A stretch of DNA of 64,000 nucleotides from Marinobacterium ramblicola. GTDB lineage: Bacteria > Pseudomonadota > Gammaproteobacteria > Pseudomonadales > Balneatricaceae. Position numbers and translations under genes: made by a program. Shown here in pieces: positions 35,759-47,652 of this stretch. The stretch spans positions 1-64,000 of the forward strand of contig NZ_JAHREP010000028.1 of assembly GCF_019084545.1 (NCBI RefSeq), given 5' to 3'. Each line of letters begins with the position of its first letter. Position 1 is the stretch's first letter. Below the pieces are notes generated by a model. That model was not told the origin of the DNA. It searched no databases and saw only the letters and a list, made by a program, of their open reading frames with translations.

Positions 35759-36367
35759 TTGACTAGCGAAACAGAGGGGGGGCACTCCAGGGAGGAGCAG
35801 CAGGCACTGCAGCAGCGCCTGGCTGCAGTCAGACCTCGGCTCTTGGCGTTCGCCCGGTTGCAGCTTTCCGATCAGGCCAGCGCCGAGGATATGGTGCAGG
35901 AAGCCCTGGTTGGAGCGCTTGAATCGCTACACCGGTTTCGTGGGCAGGCAAAGTTCGAAACCTGGGTGTTTGGCATCCTGCGCCATAAGCTGGTCGATGC
36001 CATCAGGCTGAAAGGCCGTGAGATTACCGCCGAGGTCGATCCGGATGAGCTGCCCGATGTCGACGAGCTGTTCGATGAGAGGGCGCACTGGACTCTCGGT
36101 GCACGACCGCAAAACTGGGTACAGCCCGAAGCTTCCTGTGAGCGTGACAACTTCTGGGAGGTGTTCGACCTGTGCGTGTTTCATCTACCCAAAAGTGCCG
36201 CCCAGGTGTTTACGATGCGAGAGCTGATGGGGCTGGAAACGGCTGAAATATGTCAGAGCCTGGATATCACCGAGAAAAACTGCTGGGTGATTCTGCACCG
36301 GGCACGGCTCAAATTGCGGAGCTGTCTCGAGGCTGGGTGGTTCAGTAAAGGGGAGGGCGAAGTATGA
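35759..36367 (+). CDS. ECF-type RNA polymerase sigma factor
   Basis: The 202-residue protein has region 2 (RLQLSDQASAEDMVQEALVGALESLHRF and AKFETWVFGILRHKLVDAIR) and region 4 (MRELMGLETAEICQSLDITEKNCWVILHRARLKLR). Between them lies an acidic linker of about 60 residues, longer than in most ECF factors. A TTG at 35759 with GGAGG five bases upstream is the best start; a GTG at 35747 is too close to its site. It overlaps the downstream anti-sigma gene by four bases, the standard arrangement for a regulated ECF factor. Promoter targets are not known. Confidence 0.88.
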   Translation: MTSETEGGHSREEQQALQQRLAAVRPRLLAFARLQLSDQASAEDMVQEALVGALESLHRFRGQAKFETWVFGILRHKLVDAIRLKGREITAEVDPDELPDVDELFDERAHWTLGARPQNWVQPEASCERDNFWEVFDLCVFHLPKSAAQVFTMRELMGLETAEICQSLDITEKNCWVILHRARLKLRSCLEAGWFSKGEGEV

Positions 36368-36555
36368 CGATGGCCTGCAAGAGAGCGACCGAGTTGATGT
36401 CGCTGCGCATCGATCGCGAATTGACTCTGGCCGAAAAGAGCTCTTTGAGATTGCATCTGGCGATCTGCCGGTATTGCCGGCGTTGTGAAAAACAGATGGC
36501 GATGCTGCACCGGATTGCGGCGCGCAGGCGCGAGAACTGCGACCAACAAGAGTGA
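36364..36555 (+). CDS. Zinc-finger anti-sigma factor
   Basis: The 63-residue protein carries the zinc-binding HxxxCxxC of ZAS anti-sigma factors (HLAICRYC, His31, Cys35, Cys38) and no TM segment, so it is a soluble, possibly redox-sensing inhibitor of the sigma factor. It overlaps the sigma stop by ATGA and so is translationally coupled. Nothing after about residue 45 resembles an output domain. Disruption by thiol oxidation would be consistent with the family. Confidence 0.85.
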   Translation: MTMACKRATELMSLRIDRELTLAEKSSLRLHLAICRYCRRCEKQMAMLHRIAARRRENCDQQE

Positions 36556-36689
36556 GGCGCAACACCGATTGATTGTACCAAGGACTAGTTGTGCAACTCG
36601 GATTGCGGGTCCAAGCTTTAGTTAGACTGTAGTGAGTTTAATACAGAGTTGGCGGGCTGAAGAGCCCGATCAGCCAATATGGGTGATAT

Positions 36690-37184
36690 ATGAAAAATCT
36701 GGATGCTCAACGGCTTATCGCCGATTCGGGCCTGGATTACTTCAAAGGCGCTTCCACCTTCGGCGCCCTGAGCGATGACGCTTTGCGTTTTCTGCTGACT
36801 AACGGGCAGACGCAACGCGTTGACACGGGTGAGGCGATTTTTCGTTCTGGCGAACCTGGAAGCTTTTTCGTTGTTGTACTCAGCGGCAGGGTCGGTTATC
36901 ACCGCGAGATTGGGGACAAGCGCTTATTGATCCGCGAGGTGCGGTTTGGGGAGGAGGTCGGCTATGTGTCGATGATCGGCCTGTTCAACCGCAAGGGGTC
37001 GGTCTACGCGCTTGAGCCCAGTATCGTGTTGAAGGTGGACTCCAACCTGTTTTTCCAGCTCCACATCGACTTTCCCTCCGATTTTGGCATATTGATGCTG
37101 AACCTGTCGCGAGAGCTTGCCCGTACCATCGACGGTATCAATAACAAGCTGGCGGCAGTTGCGACGGGGCAGGGTCGGGAATAA
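36690..37184 (+). CDS. Cyclic-nucleotide-binding domain protein without an HTH
   Basis: The 164-residue protein is a Crp-type cNMP-binding barrel (TGEAIFRSGEPGSFFVVVLSGRVGY) with the phosphate-binding cassette FGE (87-89) and Arg101 in NRKGSVYAL. It ends after a helix LNLSRELARTIDGINN with no HTH, so it is not a classical transcription factor. Such stand-alone domains may regulate a partner protein. It sits 134 bases after the sigma/anti-sigma pair, and the next gene, gcvT, converges with it. Confidence 0.82.
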   Translation: MKNLDAQRLIADSGLDYFKGASTFGALSDDALRFLLTNGQTQRVDTGEAIFRSGEPGSFFVVVLSGRVGYHREIGDKRLLIREVRFGEEVGYVSMIGLFNRKGSVYALEPSIVLKVDSNLFFQLHIDFPSDFGILMLNLSRELARTIDGINNKLAAVATGQGRE

Positions 37185-37242
37185 ACCCCGTCGCAACTCA
37201 GCATTCAGTGCCGGGCGCTCCAGCGCCGGTAGGCGCTGAGGA

Positions 37243-38361
37243 TTAGCCGCGATAGTAACGCTGCGCCACGAACGGCATGCGGCTTACCTTCATCGGCAGG
37301 CGCTTGCCCCGTACCTCGGCAAAAATCTGCGTATCCAGGGCGCTGACCTCGCTGCTGACATAGGCCATGGCGACCGACTGTTCGGCGCTCGGGCCGAAGG
37401 TGCCGCTGGTTACCTTGCCGACCCGCTTTCCTTCGCCATCGAACAGTTCGGTTCCCTCGCGTACCGGGGCACGCCCCTCACCGACAAGGCCGACGCGCTT
37501 GCGAGTGACCGATTTGTTATCGATCTGCTCGAGCAGGATATCGGCGCCGGGGAAGCCACCGGCACGTATTCCGCCGCTACGGCGCGCCGGAGAAACGGCC
37601 CAGATCAGGCTGGCTTCGGCTGGGGTGGTGCTGGTATCGATGTCGTGTCCGTAAAGGCACAGGCCCGCCTCCAGACGCAGTGAGTCGCGTGCGCCCAGTC
37701 CAATCGGTTCCACTTCCGGCTGGGCCAGAAGTGTGCGGGTCAGGGCATCGGCGGCGCTGGCCGGCACGGAGATCTCGTAACCATCCTCGCCGGTGTAGCC
37801 GGAGCGGCTGACGTAGCAATCGATACCCTCGATCGGCAGCGCACGGCTATCCATAAACAGCATCTCGGCAGCCGCAGGCTGCAGGCGGGCGAGGACTTCG
37901 GCGGCTTTCGGACCCTGCAGAGCGATCAGTGCGCGGTCGTCGAGGATCTCCATGCGGGTATCCGGGCTGAGGTTGGCTTGCAGGTGGGCGATATCCTCGC
38001 GTTTGCAGGCGGCGTTGACCACCAGGTAGTAGCCGGTCTCGGTGCGTGTCACCATCAGATCGTCCAGAATGCCGGCGTCGGCATTGGTGAACATCGCATA
38101 CCGCTGCTTGCCCACCGGCAGATCGATGATATCCACCGGCACCAGGCGCTCGATGTCGGCACCGGCCTGGGGACCGCTCAGGAACAGCTGACCCATATGG
38201 CTGACATCGAACAGGCCTGCCGCTTCACGTGTATGCAGGTGCTCTTTGCGCACGCCCGCCGGGTACTGTACCGGCATCTCATAGCCCGCAAAGGGAACCA
38301 TGCGTGCGCCAAGCTCGATGTGCAGGTCGTATAGGGGGGTACGCAGCAGTGTCTCTTCCAT
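37243..38361 (-). CDS. gcvT: Glycine cleavage system T protein (aminomethyltransferase)
   Basis: GcvT passes the aminomethyl carbon from the lipoyl arm of GcvH to tetrahydrofolate, giving 5,10-methylene-THF and ammonia. The 372-residue length fits the family (364 in E. coli). Visible motifs are RTPLYDLHIELGARMVPFAGYEMPVQY at the start, RSGYTGEDGYEISVP near residue 190, and ARDSLRLEAGLCLYGHDID. It diverges from sdaA-gcvH-gcvP and shares their 386-base control region with palindromes at 38435-38448 and 38591-38604. Separation of gcvT from gcvHP on the opposite strand is unlike the usual gcvTHP order. Confidence 0.95.
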   Translation of the reverse strand: MEETLLRTPLYDLHIELGARMVPFAGYEMPVQYPAGVRKEHLHTREAAGLFDVSHMGQLFLSGPQAGADIERLVPVDIIDLPVGKQRYAMFTNADAGILDDLMVTRTETGYYLVVNAACKREDIAHLQANLSPDTRMEILDDRALIALQGPKAAEVLARLQPAAAEMLFMDSRALPIEGIDCYVSRSGYTGEDGYEISVPASAADALTRTLLAQPEVEPIGLGARDSLRLEAGLCLYGHDIDTSTTPAEASLIWAVSPARRSGGIRAGGFPGADILLEQIDNKSVTRKRVGLVGEGRAPVREGTELFDGEGKRVGKVTSGTFGPSAEQSVAMAYVSSEVSALDTQIFAEVRGKRLPMKVSRMPFVAQRYYRG

Positions 38362-38434
38362 CCTGTGCCTCGTCTAATCAGGTCTATGCCGGCAAACAGC
38401 GGAGTGCGCCGTGAAAGCCTCGATTGTGCCAAAA

Positions 38435-38448
38435 TTTCCAATTGGAAA
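38435..38448. promoter_or_regulatory. Palindromic site TTTCCAATTGGAAA
   Basis: This is a perfect 14-base palindrome, 73 bases before the gcvT start. A near copy is at 38591-38604. It looks like an operator of a homodimeric regulator; an XRE-cupin or similar protein is a candidate because such regulators are found with glycine catabolic genes in other Gammaproteobacteria. Confidence 0.6.
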
Positions 38449-38590
38449 CAATTCTGCTTTTGGCGAATGCTGTCTCTAATGTCTGAGGTTTAACCTAAGT
38501 TCTGCCCGAATATTTACTCTATTTTGCCGATTTTTTCAGATGATATCGCCGCGCGATAGTCGGTTTTGGATGTGGGGAAGGTTTCTCAAG

Positions 38591-38604
38591 TTTCCAATAA
38601 GAAA
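38591..38604. promoter_or_regulatory. Second site TTTCCAATAAGAAA
   Basis: It matches the palindrome at 38435 in 12 of 14 bases and lies about 144 bases before the sdaA start. With the first site it brackets the divergent promoters, which would allow one regulator to control both operons. Confidence 0.5.
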
Positions 38605-38747
38605 TTTTTCTTGCCGCACGCGCCCACTGCTGTTAGTCTGCCGCCCCATTCGGCGCAACTGGATTAAACTGAAGGTTGCGATGGCTGGTTCAGTCTAGCC
38701 TGGGTTCGTTTTCTGTTTCGGCCCCCTAGTTTAAGCGGAGGATCACG

Positions 38748-40124
38748 ATGGCGCTCAGTATCTTTGATCTGTTCAAGATCGGAATAGGCCCCTCCAGCTC
38801 CCATACGGTTGGGCCCATGGTGGCTGCACGGCGATTCATGCAGCAGCTGGACGAGGCGGGTCTTTTGGCTCGAACCCGGCGCTTGCATGTGCAGCTGTAC
38901 GGCTCACTGGCCATGACCGGTAAGGGCCATGCGACCGACACTGCCATCATGCTCGGCTTGAGCGGTGAGTATCCCGATAGCGTCGACCCTGATGCGGTGG
39001 CCGGGATCATCGATGCTATCCGTGACCGCCGTTCTATACAGCTGAGGGATGGCTCCGAAATCACGTTCGATCCCGAACAGGACCTACGCTTTAATTTCGG
39101 TGTGTCGCTGCCGGCTCACCCCAATGCGATGCGTTTCGAGGCGCTGGACGAAGCGGGAATACAGCTCTCGGAACTGGTGTGCTATTCGGTCGGTGGCGGC
39201 TTTGTCGTTACCGCAGATGAGGTGGAGAACCCACCGGCTGAACTGGGCGTGGCTGAACCCTGGCCGTTTAATAATGCCGATGAGCTGATGTCGATTGCCG
39301 AGCGTGAGGGGTTGACCATCGCCGAGCTGATGCTCGCCAACGAAGAGTCACGTACGCCCGCGGACGAGGTGCGGCCTCGTTTGCTGCAGATCTGGCAGGT
39401 GATGAATGAGTCGATTCGTCGTGGCTGCCATCAGTCGGGCGAACTGCCGGGGGGGCTGCACGTACGGCGGCGGGCGCACGAACTGTATCAAGAACTGATG
39501 CGGAAGCCGGAGTCCGCGATAAGCGATCACCTGGCCGTAATCGACTGGATCGATCTCTATGCGCTGGCGGTGAATGAGGAGAACGCGGCCGGCGGACGGG
39601 TGGTAACGGCACCGACCAACGGTGCAGCAGGGGTAATCCCGGCGGTACTGGCGTATTATGACCGCTTTGTGCCGGGCTCCAGCGACGAAGGGATTGTCAA
39701 TTTCCTCGCCACGGCGGCCGCAATCGGCATGCTGTACAAGCGTAACGCCTCGATCTCGGCGGCCGAAGTCGGCTGTCAGGGCGAGATCGGTGTGGCCTGT
39801 TCGATGGCGGCCGGTGCACTCTGCGCGGTGCTCGGGGGCACGGTGCGACAGATTGAGAATGCGGCCGAGATCGGCATGGAACATAACCTGGGCCTGACCT
39901 GCGATCCGATCGCAGGCCTGGTGCAGGTACCCTGCATCGAGCGCAACACCATGGGGGCGGTCAAAGCGATCAATGCCGCCCGGCTTGCGCTCAGGGGAGA
40001 TGGCAAGCATTTCGTTTCGCTCGATTCGGTGATCGAAACGATGCGCCAGACCGGCGCCGATATGCAGGACAAGTATAAAGAGACCTCCACAGGTGGTCTC
40101 GCCGTAAACGTGGTTGCCTGCTGA
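38748..40124 (+). CDS. sdaA: L-serine ammonia-lyase (iron-sulfur type)
   Basis: SdaA turns L-serine into pyruvate and ammonia. The 458-residue single-chain form has the N-terminal [19 protein letters not shown] and the 4Fe-4S cysteines in [10 protein letters not shown] and [12 protein letters not shown] (C-x10-C). E. coli SdaA is of similar length. Placed between gcvT and gcvH, it closes a path glycine to serine to pyruvate (with GlyA), so the locus can use glycine or serine as carbon source. It is 50 bases upstream of gcvH and probably its operon leader. Confidence 0.95.
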   Translation: MALSIFDLFKIGIGPSSSHTVGPMVAARRFMQQLDEAGLLARTRRLHVQLYGSLAMTGKGHATDTAIMLGLSGEYPDSVDPDAVAGIIDAIRDRRSIQLRDGSEITFDPEQDLRFNFGVSLPAHPNAMRFEALDEAGIQLSELVCYSVGGGFVVTADEVENPPAELGVAEPWPFNNADELMSIAEREGLTIAELMLANEESRTPADEVRPRLLQIWQVMNESIRRGCHQSGELPGGLHVRRRAHELYQELMRKPESAISDHLAVIDWIDLYALAVNEENAAGGRVVTAPTNGAAGVIPAVLAYYDRFVPGSSDEGIVNFLATAAAIGMLYKRNASISAAEVGCQGEIGVACSMAAGALCAVLGGTVRQIENAAEIGMEHNLGLTCDPIAGLVQVPCIERNTMGAVKAINAARLALRGDGKHFVSLDSVIETMRQTGADMQDKYKETSTGGLAVNVVAC

Positions 40125-40174
40125 TGCGAGCAGCACCATTAGACAATGACTAAATGAGAGATGGATTAGAACGT

Positions 40175-40567
40175 ATGAGCAACCTACCGACCGAGCTGAA
40201 ATACGCCGCTTCCCACGAATGGATCCGCGACAACGGTGATGGCACCGTTACACTTGGAATCACCGACTTCGCACAGGAGCAGTTGGGTGACGTGGTATTC
40301 GTGGAACTGCCGGAAGTGGGCCGTGAAGTGTCGGCCGGAGAGGAGTTCTCCGTGGTTGAGTCGGTCAAGGCCGCTTCCGACATCTACGCTTCTGTCGGTG
40401 GTGAGGTGGTCGAGGTGAATGAGCAGCTGCAGGATAGCCCCGAGCTGATCAACGAATCTCCCTTCGCTGACGGCTGGATCTGCAAGCTCAAACTGGCCGA
40501 TGCCGGTGAGCTGGATGCCTTGTTGAGCGCCGAAGACTACGCTGAGCGCGTGGCCGAAGAGGGCTGA
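40175..40567 (+). CDS. gcvH: Glycine cleavage system H protein
   Basis: GcvH carries the lipoyl arm on which the aminomethyl group moves between GcvP and GcvT. The 130-residue protein has the lipoyl lysine in [12 protein letters not shown] (Lys65), [22 protein letters not shown], and the C-terminal GWICKLKL. The start at 40175 is chosen by family N-terminus ([16 protein letters not shown]); an in-frame ATG at 40154 adds seven residues. It lies in the sdaA-gcvH-gcvP run, with a hairpin between gcvH and gcvP. Confidence 0.95.
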   Translation: MSNLPTELKYAASHEWIRDNGDGTVTLGITDFAQEQLGDVVFVELPEVGREVSAGEEFSVVESVKAASDIYASVGGEVVEVNEQLQDSPELINESPFADGWICKLKLADAGELDALLSAEDYAERVAEEG

Positions 40568-40586
40568 TCGGGGTCAGGTTTATGAC

Positions 40587-40615
40587 GGGTCGGTCGTGCA
40601 CAGTGCGGCCGACCC
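40587..40615 (+). terminator. Hairpin between gcvH and gcvP (possible partial terminator)
   Basis: GGGTCGGTCG (40587-40596) pairs with CGGCCGACCC (40606-40615), with one G-U pair, around a nine-base loop; the sequence after it runs GATCTATTTTTATT. It may reduce read-through into gcvP or stabilise the upstream mRNA, so gcvP may be expressed less than gcvH or use a further promoter. Confidence 0.5.
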
Positions 40616-40659
40616 GATCTATTTTTATTGACAGCATAACGTCAAAAAGGGGCAGCAAG

Positions 40660-43545
<2,886 letters not shown>

Positions 43546-43589
43546 TTATCCGGGTTGAGTCCTCGCGATTCGACCATCGATCCGTACCA

Positions 43590-43618
43590 AAGGCTCAGCG
43601 TCATGCTGGGCCTTTTTT
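43590..43618 (+). terminator. Intrinsic terminator after gcvP
   Basis: AAGGCTCAGC (43590-43599) pairs with GCTGGGCCTT (43605-43614) around GTCAT, including one G-U pair, and a T-run follows. Confidence 0.85.
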
Positions 43619-43714
43619 CTGGCCTTTCGCAATGTCGAGGAGCAAATATGTGCGATTTTGAGTGTATGTGTCGCGCTCAATAACTTAACATTAGCGTATA
43701 AGACGATCTTGAAA

Positions 43715-45721
43715 ATGGATGTTCAGATGGCTGTGCAGTCTCGCTCCCTTGAGTCCCATCGCAAAATCAATCCAGTCGCAATTCTGGCGCTTACCGGGAT
43801 CTTGATCGCTGCGCTGTGGTCGGCGTTGATATTTGAACAGGGGCGGAACTATGAGGATGTGAGTCGGCACTCCTGGAACGATGCCGGTAGTGTCGCACGT
43901 ACCTTTGAGGAGCATGTCGCTCGAACCTTCAATAATATCGATGCCGTGCTATTGGTGTTGCGCCAGGCCTGGGTTGACGACCGCTCGAAGTTTGAAACCA
44001 AAGTACGGATCATGCAGGCGGCCTACGATGACTCTCTGCTGGTGCAGATAGCGGTCATCGATGCGAACGGCAAGCTTGCCTACTCCAACCTCGATCCTGA
44101 TGCTGCCCCGGTAGACCTGAGCGACCGTGAGCACTTTCGGGTGCATCGCGATCGCAGTGCCGATGAGCTGCATATCAGTAAACCGGTCAAGGGCAGGGTG
44201 TCGGGCCGATACAGTATCCAGTTGACGCGCCCGATCTGGTTGCATGACGACCGCTTTGGTGGCGTCTTGGTGATATCGCTTAATCCAAGTTACTTCTCCG
44301 GATTTTTCGGTTCTCTTGATCTTGACGATGGGGGCAGCGTTGCGCTGATCGGTCTCGACGGCGTAGTGCGGGCCAGGGGGATAAACCTCAAATTGGATGA
44401 GAGCGCCATCGGCAAGGTTGTACCCGGTGACCGGCCTTTTATGAAAGCCAATTCGGCTGATGTAGGCACTTTCGAGGCTGCCAGCGTTATTGATGGTGTT
44501 AAGCGCCGCATCAGCTACAGACGGATGAACGAGTATCCGATGGTTGTCACGGTGACGAAAGTGACCGAGGCTGTCTTCGCCGAGCACAACGAGCTCTGGC
44601 TCCACTACAAATGGGGCGCGGCTGCTGTTTCCGTTCTGCTTCTCGCCGCCGGCACCTGGCTCGCCCGGGCTGTTCGGCTTCAGTATCAGTTAAAGGCTCA
44701 CCTGCTGGTGGCGAATGACAGCTTGAGGACACTCAACACCATCGCCATTCAAGCCGGAGCCGAGCTGGGCGACAAGTTTTACAAGGCGCTGGAGTTGGGG
44801 TGCAAGCACCTGGGTGTGGAGATGGGGGTGGTTGGAGCCCTGCACGACAACGCTTATGTTGTGGATAAATGCTATTCGGCAGTCTTTACCGACCTGAAAG
44901 AGGGGGATGAGCTGGAGCTCCCCGCCCACTATTCACGCGACATGTTTAACAGTCGAGATGTGGTCATTGCTCGGAGAGACAGCCAGTCTCATGGTGCCAG
45001 CCTGCTTAGCAGCGCGGTGCTCGAGCATGAGTGCTTTATCGGTACCTCGATCTGGGTTGGCGATACGCTCTACGGTGCCCTGGGCTTTTACTCGACCAAG
45101 CCCTATGCGCAGGAGTTCGATGACAGTGATCGCGAATTTGTTCGCTTGTTGGGGCGTTGGGTGGGCAGTTCCATCACTGAGGATCGCGCGGTCAAGAAGC
45201 TAACCGCGCTGGCCACAACCGATTCGTTGACCGGTGCGAAAAGCCGGGGCTATTTCACCGCAGCCGTGGATGACGAGATCAACCGGGCTCATCGTTATCG
45301 GCGTCCTCTGTCGTTGATTCTGGTGGATCTGGATTATTTCAAACACGTCAACGACCTGTTTGGCCATCATGCCGGCGACGAAACGCTCCGGCACTTCTCC
45401 GGGGTTGTTCAAGGACTCTTGCGCACGACGGATCTGTTTGCACGGCTTGGTGGTGAGGAGTTTGCCATACTGATGCCGGAAACCCAGGAGCATGAGGCGA
45501 CGATTGTCGCGGAACGCCTGCGGATCAGCGTGTCTAACTCAAAGATCGAGACGCCAAGCGGAGATGTGCAGATCACGATCAGTGCGGGTATAGCACAGTT
45601 GAAGACTGGCGAGGATTTCAAAACCATCTATAACCGAGCCGATTCGGCGCTGTATAAAGCCAAGTCGCTGGGTCGAAACAGGGTGGAACTGGCCGGTTCC
45701 TCCAGCATGATCGGTGTTTGA
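43715..45721 (+). CDS. Membrane diguanylate cyclase with PDC sensor, GAF and GGDEF domains
   Basis: This 668-residue sensor has TM helix 1 at about 22-44, an extracytoplasmic PDC/dCache-like domain to about 300, TM helix 2 at about 305-325, a GAF domain (about 350-495), and a C-terminal GGDEF domain. The active site is GGEEF (579-583). The inhibitory I-site RTTD sits exactly five residues upstream, so product inhibition is expected. The predicted role is synthesis of c-di-GMP in response to an external ligand. The start is uncertain: ATG at 43715 is chosen, but an in-frame TTG at 43658 or ATG at 43727 are alternatives. No EAL domain is present. Confidence 0.92.
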   Translation: MDVQMAVQSRSLESHRKINPVAILALTGILIAALWSALIFEQGRNYEDVSRHSWNDAGSVARTFEEHVARTFNNIDAVLLVLRQAWVDDRSKFETKVRIMQAAYDDSLLVQIAVIDANGKLAYSNLDPDAAPVDLSDREHFRVHRDRSADELHISKPVKGRVSGRYSIQLTRPIWLHDDRFGGVLVISLNPSYFSGFFGSLDLDDGGSVALIGLDGVVRARGINLKLDESAIGKVVPGDRPFMKANSADVGTFEAASVIDGVKRRISYRRMNEYPMVVTVTKVTEAVFAEHNELWLHYKWGAAAVSVLLLAAGTWLARAVRLQYQLKAHLLVANDSLRTLNTIAIQAGAELGDKFYKALELGCKHLGVEMGVVGALHDNAYVVDKCYSAVFTDLKEGDELELPAHYSRDMFNSRDVVIARRDSQSHGASLLSSAVLEHECFIGTSIWVGDTLYGALGFYSTKPYAQEFDDSDREFVRLLGRWVGSSITEDRAVKKLTALATTDSLTGAKSRGYFTAAVDDEINRAHRYRRPLSLILVDLDYFKHVNDLFGHHAGDETLRHFSGVVQGLLRTTDLFARLGGEEFAILMPETQEHEATIVAERLRISVSNSKIETPSGDVQITISAGIAQLKTGEDFKTIYNRADSALYKAKSLGRNRVELAGSSSMIGV

Positions 45722-45855
45722 TCGATAGGCGACCGATAACGTATAAGAGTCTATAGCGCAGCTGGTTTCAGTCCGCTGTCTGCCGAGTGTTGAAGGCCAC
45801 AAGCGTCGTGGCGCTCTCCGTTTTCGCAATGTTCACCAAGGATGAGTTACTGCTG

Positions 45856-47652
45856 ATGTTTTTGCGCGCCATCCTGTTCACAGTTCAGTTCGCTCGGGGA
45901 GCGGGTTCAACGCTTATCGTCGGCTGTGCCCTGCTGCTTCTCCTGCTGTTGGGGAGCGCTGTTGCCCCAATGGCCGCGGCTGCCGAAGAGCTGGAGGTGG
46001 TGATCGAAGGGATCGATGGCGATCTGGAAAGCAATGTGCGTGCTCATCTGTCTTTGTCGCGTCTGGTCGGAGATGCTCCGCTGCCGAGTGCTAGCCGTAT
46101 CCGCTATCTGCACCGGCAGGCGGCACAGGAGGTGGATGCCGGTTTGCGCCCTCTGGGATATTTCAATGGTCAGGTCGAGGCTGAGCTGGAGCGTACGGAG
46201 ACGGGATGGCGCGCGCACTACACCGTCGAGTCTGGTCCCCGGACCGTGATCGGGCGCAGCGAGCTAAAGGTAACCGGTGACGGTGTTGACGAGCCTCTGC
46301 TGACTGACTGGCTGCACAGTCCGGTTCTGCAGTCTGGTGCGCCTTTGGATCAGCAGGCTTATGAGAACATCAAAACCGAGGTACTGGAACAGGCGGCTGG
46401 TCTTGGCTATTACGAAGCCCGCTTTGCCGAGGCGCAGATTGTGGTGGATCCGCCGCGTAATTCCGCAGATGTACGGCTGACCTTCGATACCGGCCCGCTC
46501 TATCGGTTGGCGGAGATTCAGTTTAACGAAGTGCCGGTCAGAGAGGCGCTGCTGCAACGCTACCGGACCCTGGAGGATGGCGAGCCGGTGGCGACCGACC
46601 GGTTGCTGGAGATGCAACGCGGGCTGGTCGACAGCGGTTATTTCAGCGGCGTTGAGGTGCAACCGCTCTGGGACCGGGCCGATGATCGGCAGCGAGTGCC
46701 GGTACAGGTCTATCTGACCCCCGATCAGCGCACGGCCTATCGATTCGGTGCCGGTTACGGTACCGATACCGGTGTGAGGTTGAGCGCCAGTCAGCGCCGA
46801 CGTTGGGTGAATGATCGCGGGCATCGTATGGAGACCATTCTGCGCTTGTCGGAGGTGACCAATACTCTGCTGCTCAACTACGAGATTCCCGGTCAAAACC
46901 CCGTGTCCGATACCTATCTGGGGCGTGCTGCCTATGAGCAGGAGCAGACCGAATCGACCGATTCGGAAACCTGGCGCATAGGTGCGCAGGCGCAGCGTGC
47001 CCGAGGCGGTCAGCGCTGGCACTGGGGGCTGGGGGTGGAGCAGGAAACTTTCCGCTTCGGGAGCGAGGAGGAGAGCAGCATGCTGCTGGTGCCCGAAGGG
47101 GGCTGGTCCATGGTCGACACCGATAACCGGTTGAATCCAAGTCGCGGCTATCGACTGAGTGCAGACCTGTCGGCGGCATCGGAGAGCCTGCTGTCGGATA
47201 CCAGTTTCGTGCAGGTCGACGTCAGCGGCAAAACGGTCTATAGCCTGACGTCGAAGATGCGTCTGTTGGGGCGACTCGATCTGGGGGCGACCGCCGCCAC
47301 CGATTTCAATCGAATGCCGGCGTCGAGGCGCTTTTTCACGGGTGGAGACACCACTGTACGTGGCTACGGATACAAGGAACTCGGTCCCACCGATAGCGCC
47401 GGGGAAGTGCGAGGGGGACGCTATCTTCTGGCGGGTAGCCTGGAGTTCGATTACCGGGTGGCGCCCAATTGGCGGGGGGCGGTGTTCTGGGATGCGGGTA
47501 ACGCCTTTGACTCGCTGGATACACCGCTCAAAAACAGTTTGGGTGTCGGAGGCCGCTGGCAGTCGCCAGTGGGCCCCGTGCGTGTAGACCTGGCCACGCC
47601 GTTGAATGACGGCGGTTTTCGCATTCACTTCACACTGGGGCCGGATCTGTGA
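45856..47652 (+). CDS. tamA: TamA outer-membrane translocation and assembly protein
   Basis: TamA is an Omp85-type barrel that, with TamB, inserts and transports envelope components. The 598-residue chain has a long signal peptide ending near APMAAAAEE, then POTRA domains (VVIEGIDGDLESNVRAHL and further repeats to about 260), and a C-terminal 16-strand barrel whose motif RRFFTGGDTTVRGYGY is the Omp85 lid-lock (VRGF-type) loop. The start is uncertain: 45856 gives the best signal peptide, while GTG at 45787 and ATG at 45829 are alternatives. It overlaps tamB by four bases. Confidence 0.93.
   Translation: MFLRAILFTVQFARGAGSTLIVGCALLLLLLLGSAVAPMAAAAEELEVVIEGIDGDLESNVRAHLSLSRLVGDAPLPSASRIRYLHRQAAQEVDAGLRPLGYFNGQVEAELERTETGWRAHYTVESGPRTVIGRSELKVTGDGVDEPLLTDWLHSPVLQSGAPLDQQAYENIKTEVLEQAAGLGYYEARFAEAQIVVDPPRNSADVRLTFDTGPLYRLAEIQFNEVPVREALLQRYRTLEDGEPVATDRLLEMQRGLVDSGYFSGVEVQPLWDRADDRQRVPVQVYLTPDQRTAYRFGAGYGTDTGVRLSASQRRRWVNDRGHRMETILRLSEVTNTLLLNYEIPGQNPVSDTYLGRAAYEQEQTESTDSETWRIGAQAQRARGGQRWHWGLGVEQETFRFGSEEESSMLLVPEGGWSMVDTDNRLNPSRGYRLSADLSAASESLLSDTSFVQVDVSGKTVYSLTSKMRLLGRLDLGATAATDFNRMPASRRFFTGGDTTVRGYGYKELGPTDSAGEVRGGRYLLAGSLEFDYRVAPNWRGAVFWDAGNAFDSLDTPLKNSLGVGGRWQSPVGPVRVDLATPLNDGGFRIHFTLGPDL

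Larger units (their letters stand above)
38362..38747. other. Divergent control region of gcvT and sdaA-gcvHP
   Basis: This 386-base spacer has no coding frame of note and is AT-rich around 38430-38615. It contains two related palindromes (below). I looked for the glycine riboswitch core (for example GGAGAG and the CCGAAGG-type helix) and see none. Confidence 0.6.

Noticed and set aside
38362-38747. Glycine riboswitch upstream of gcvT or sdaA
   Set aside because: I looked for its conserved core on both strands and did not find it; only palindromes are present.
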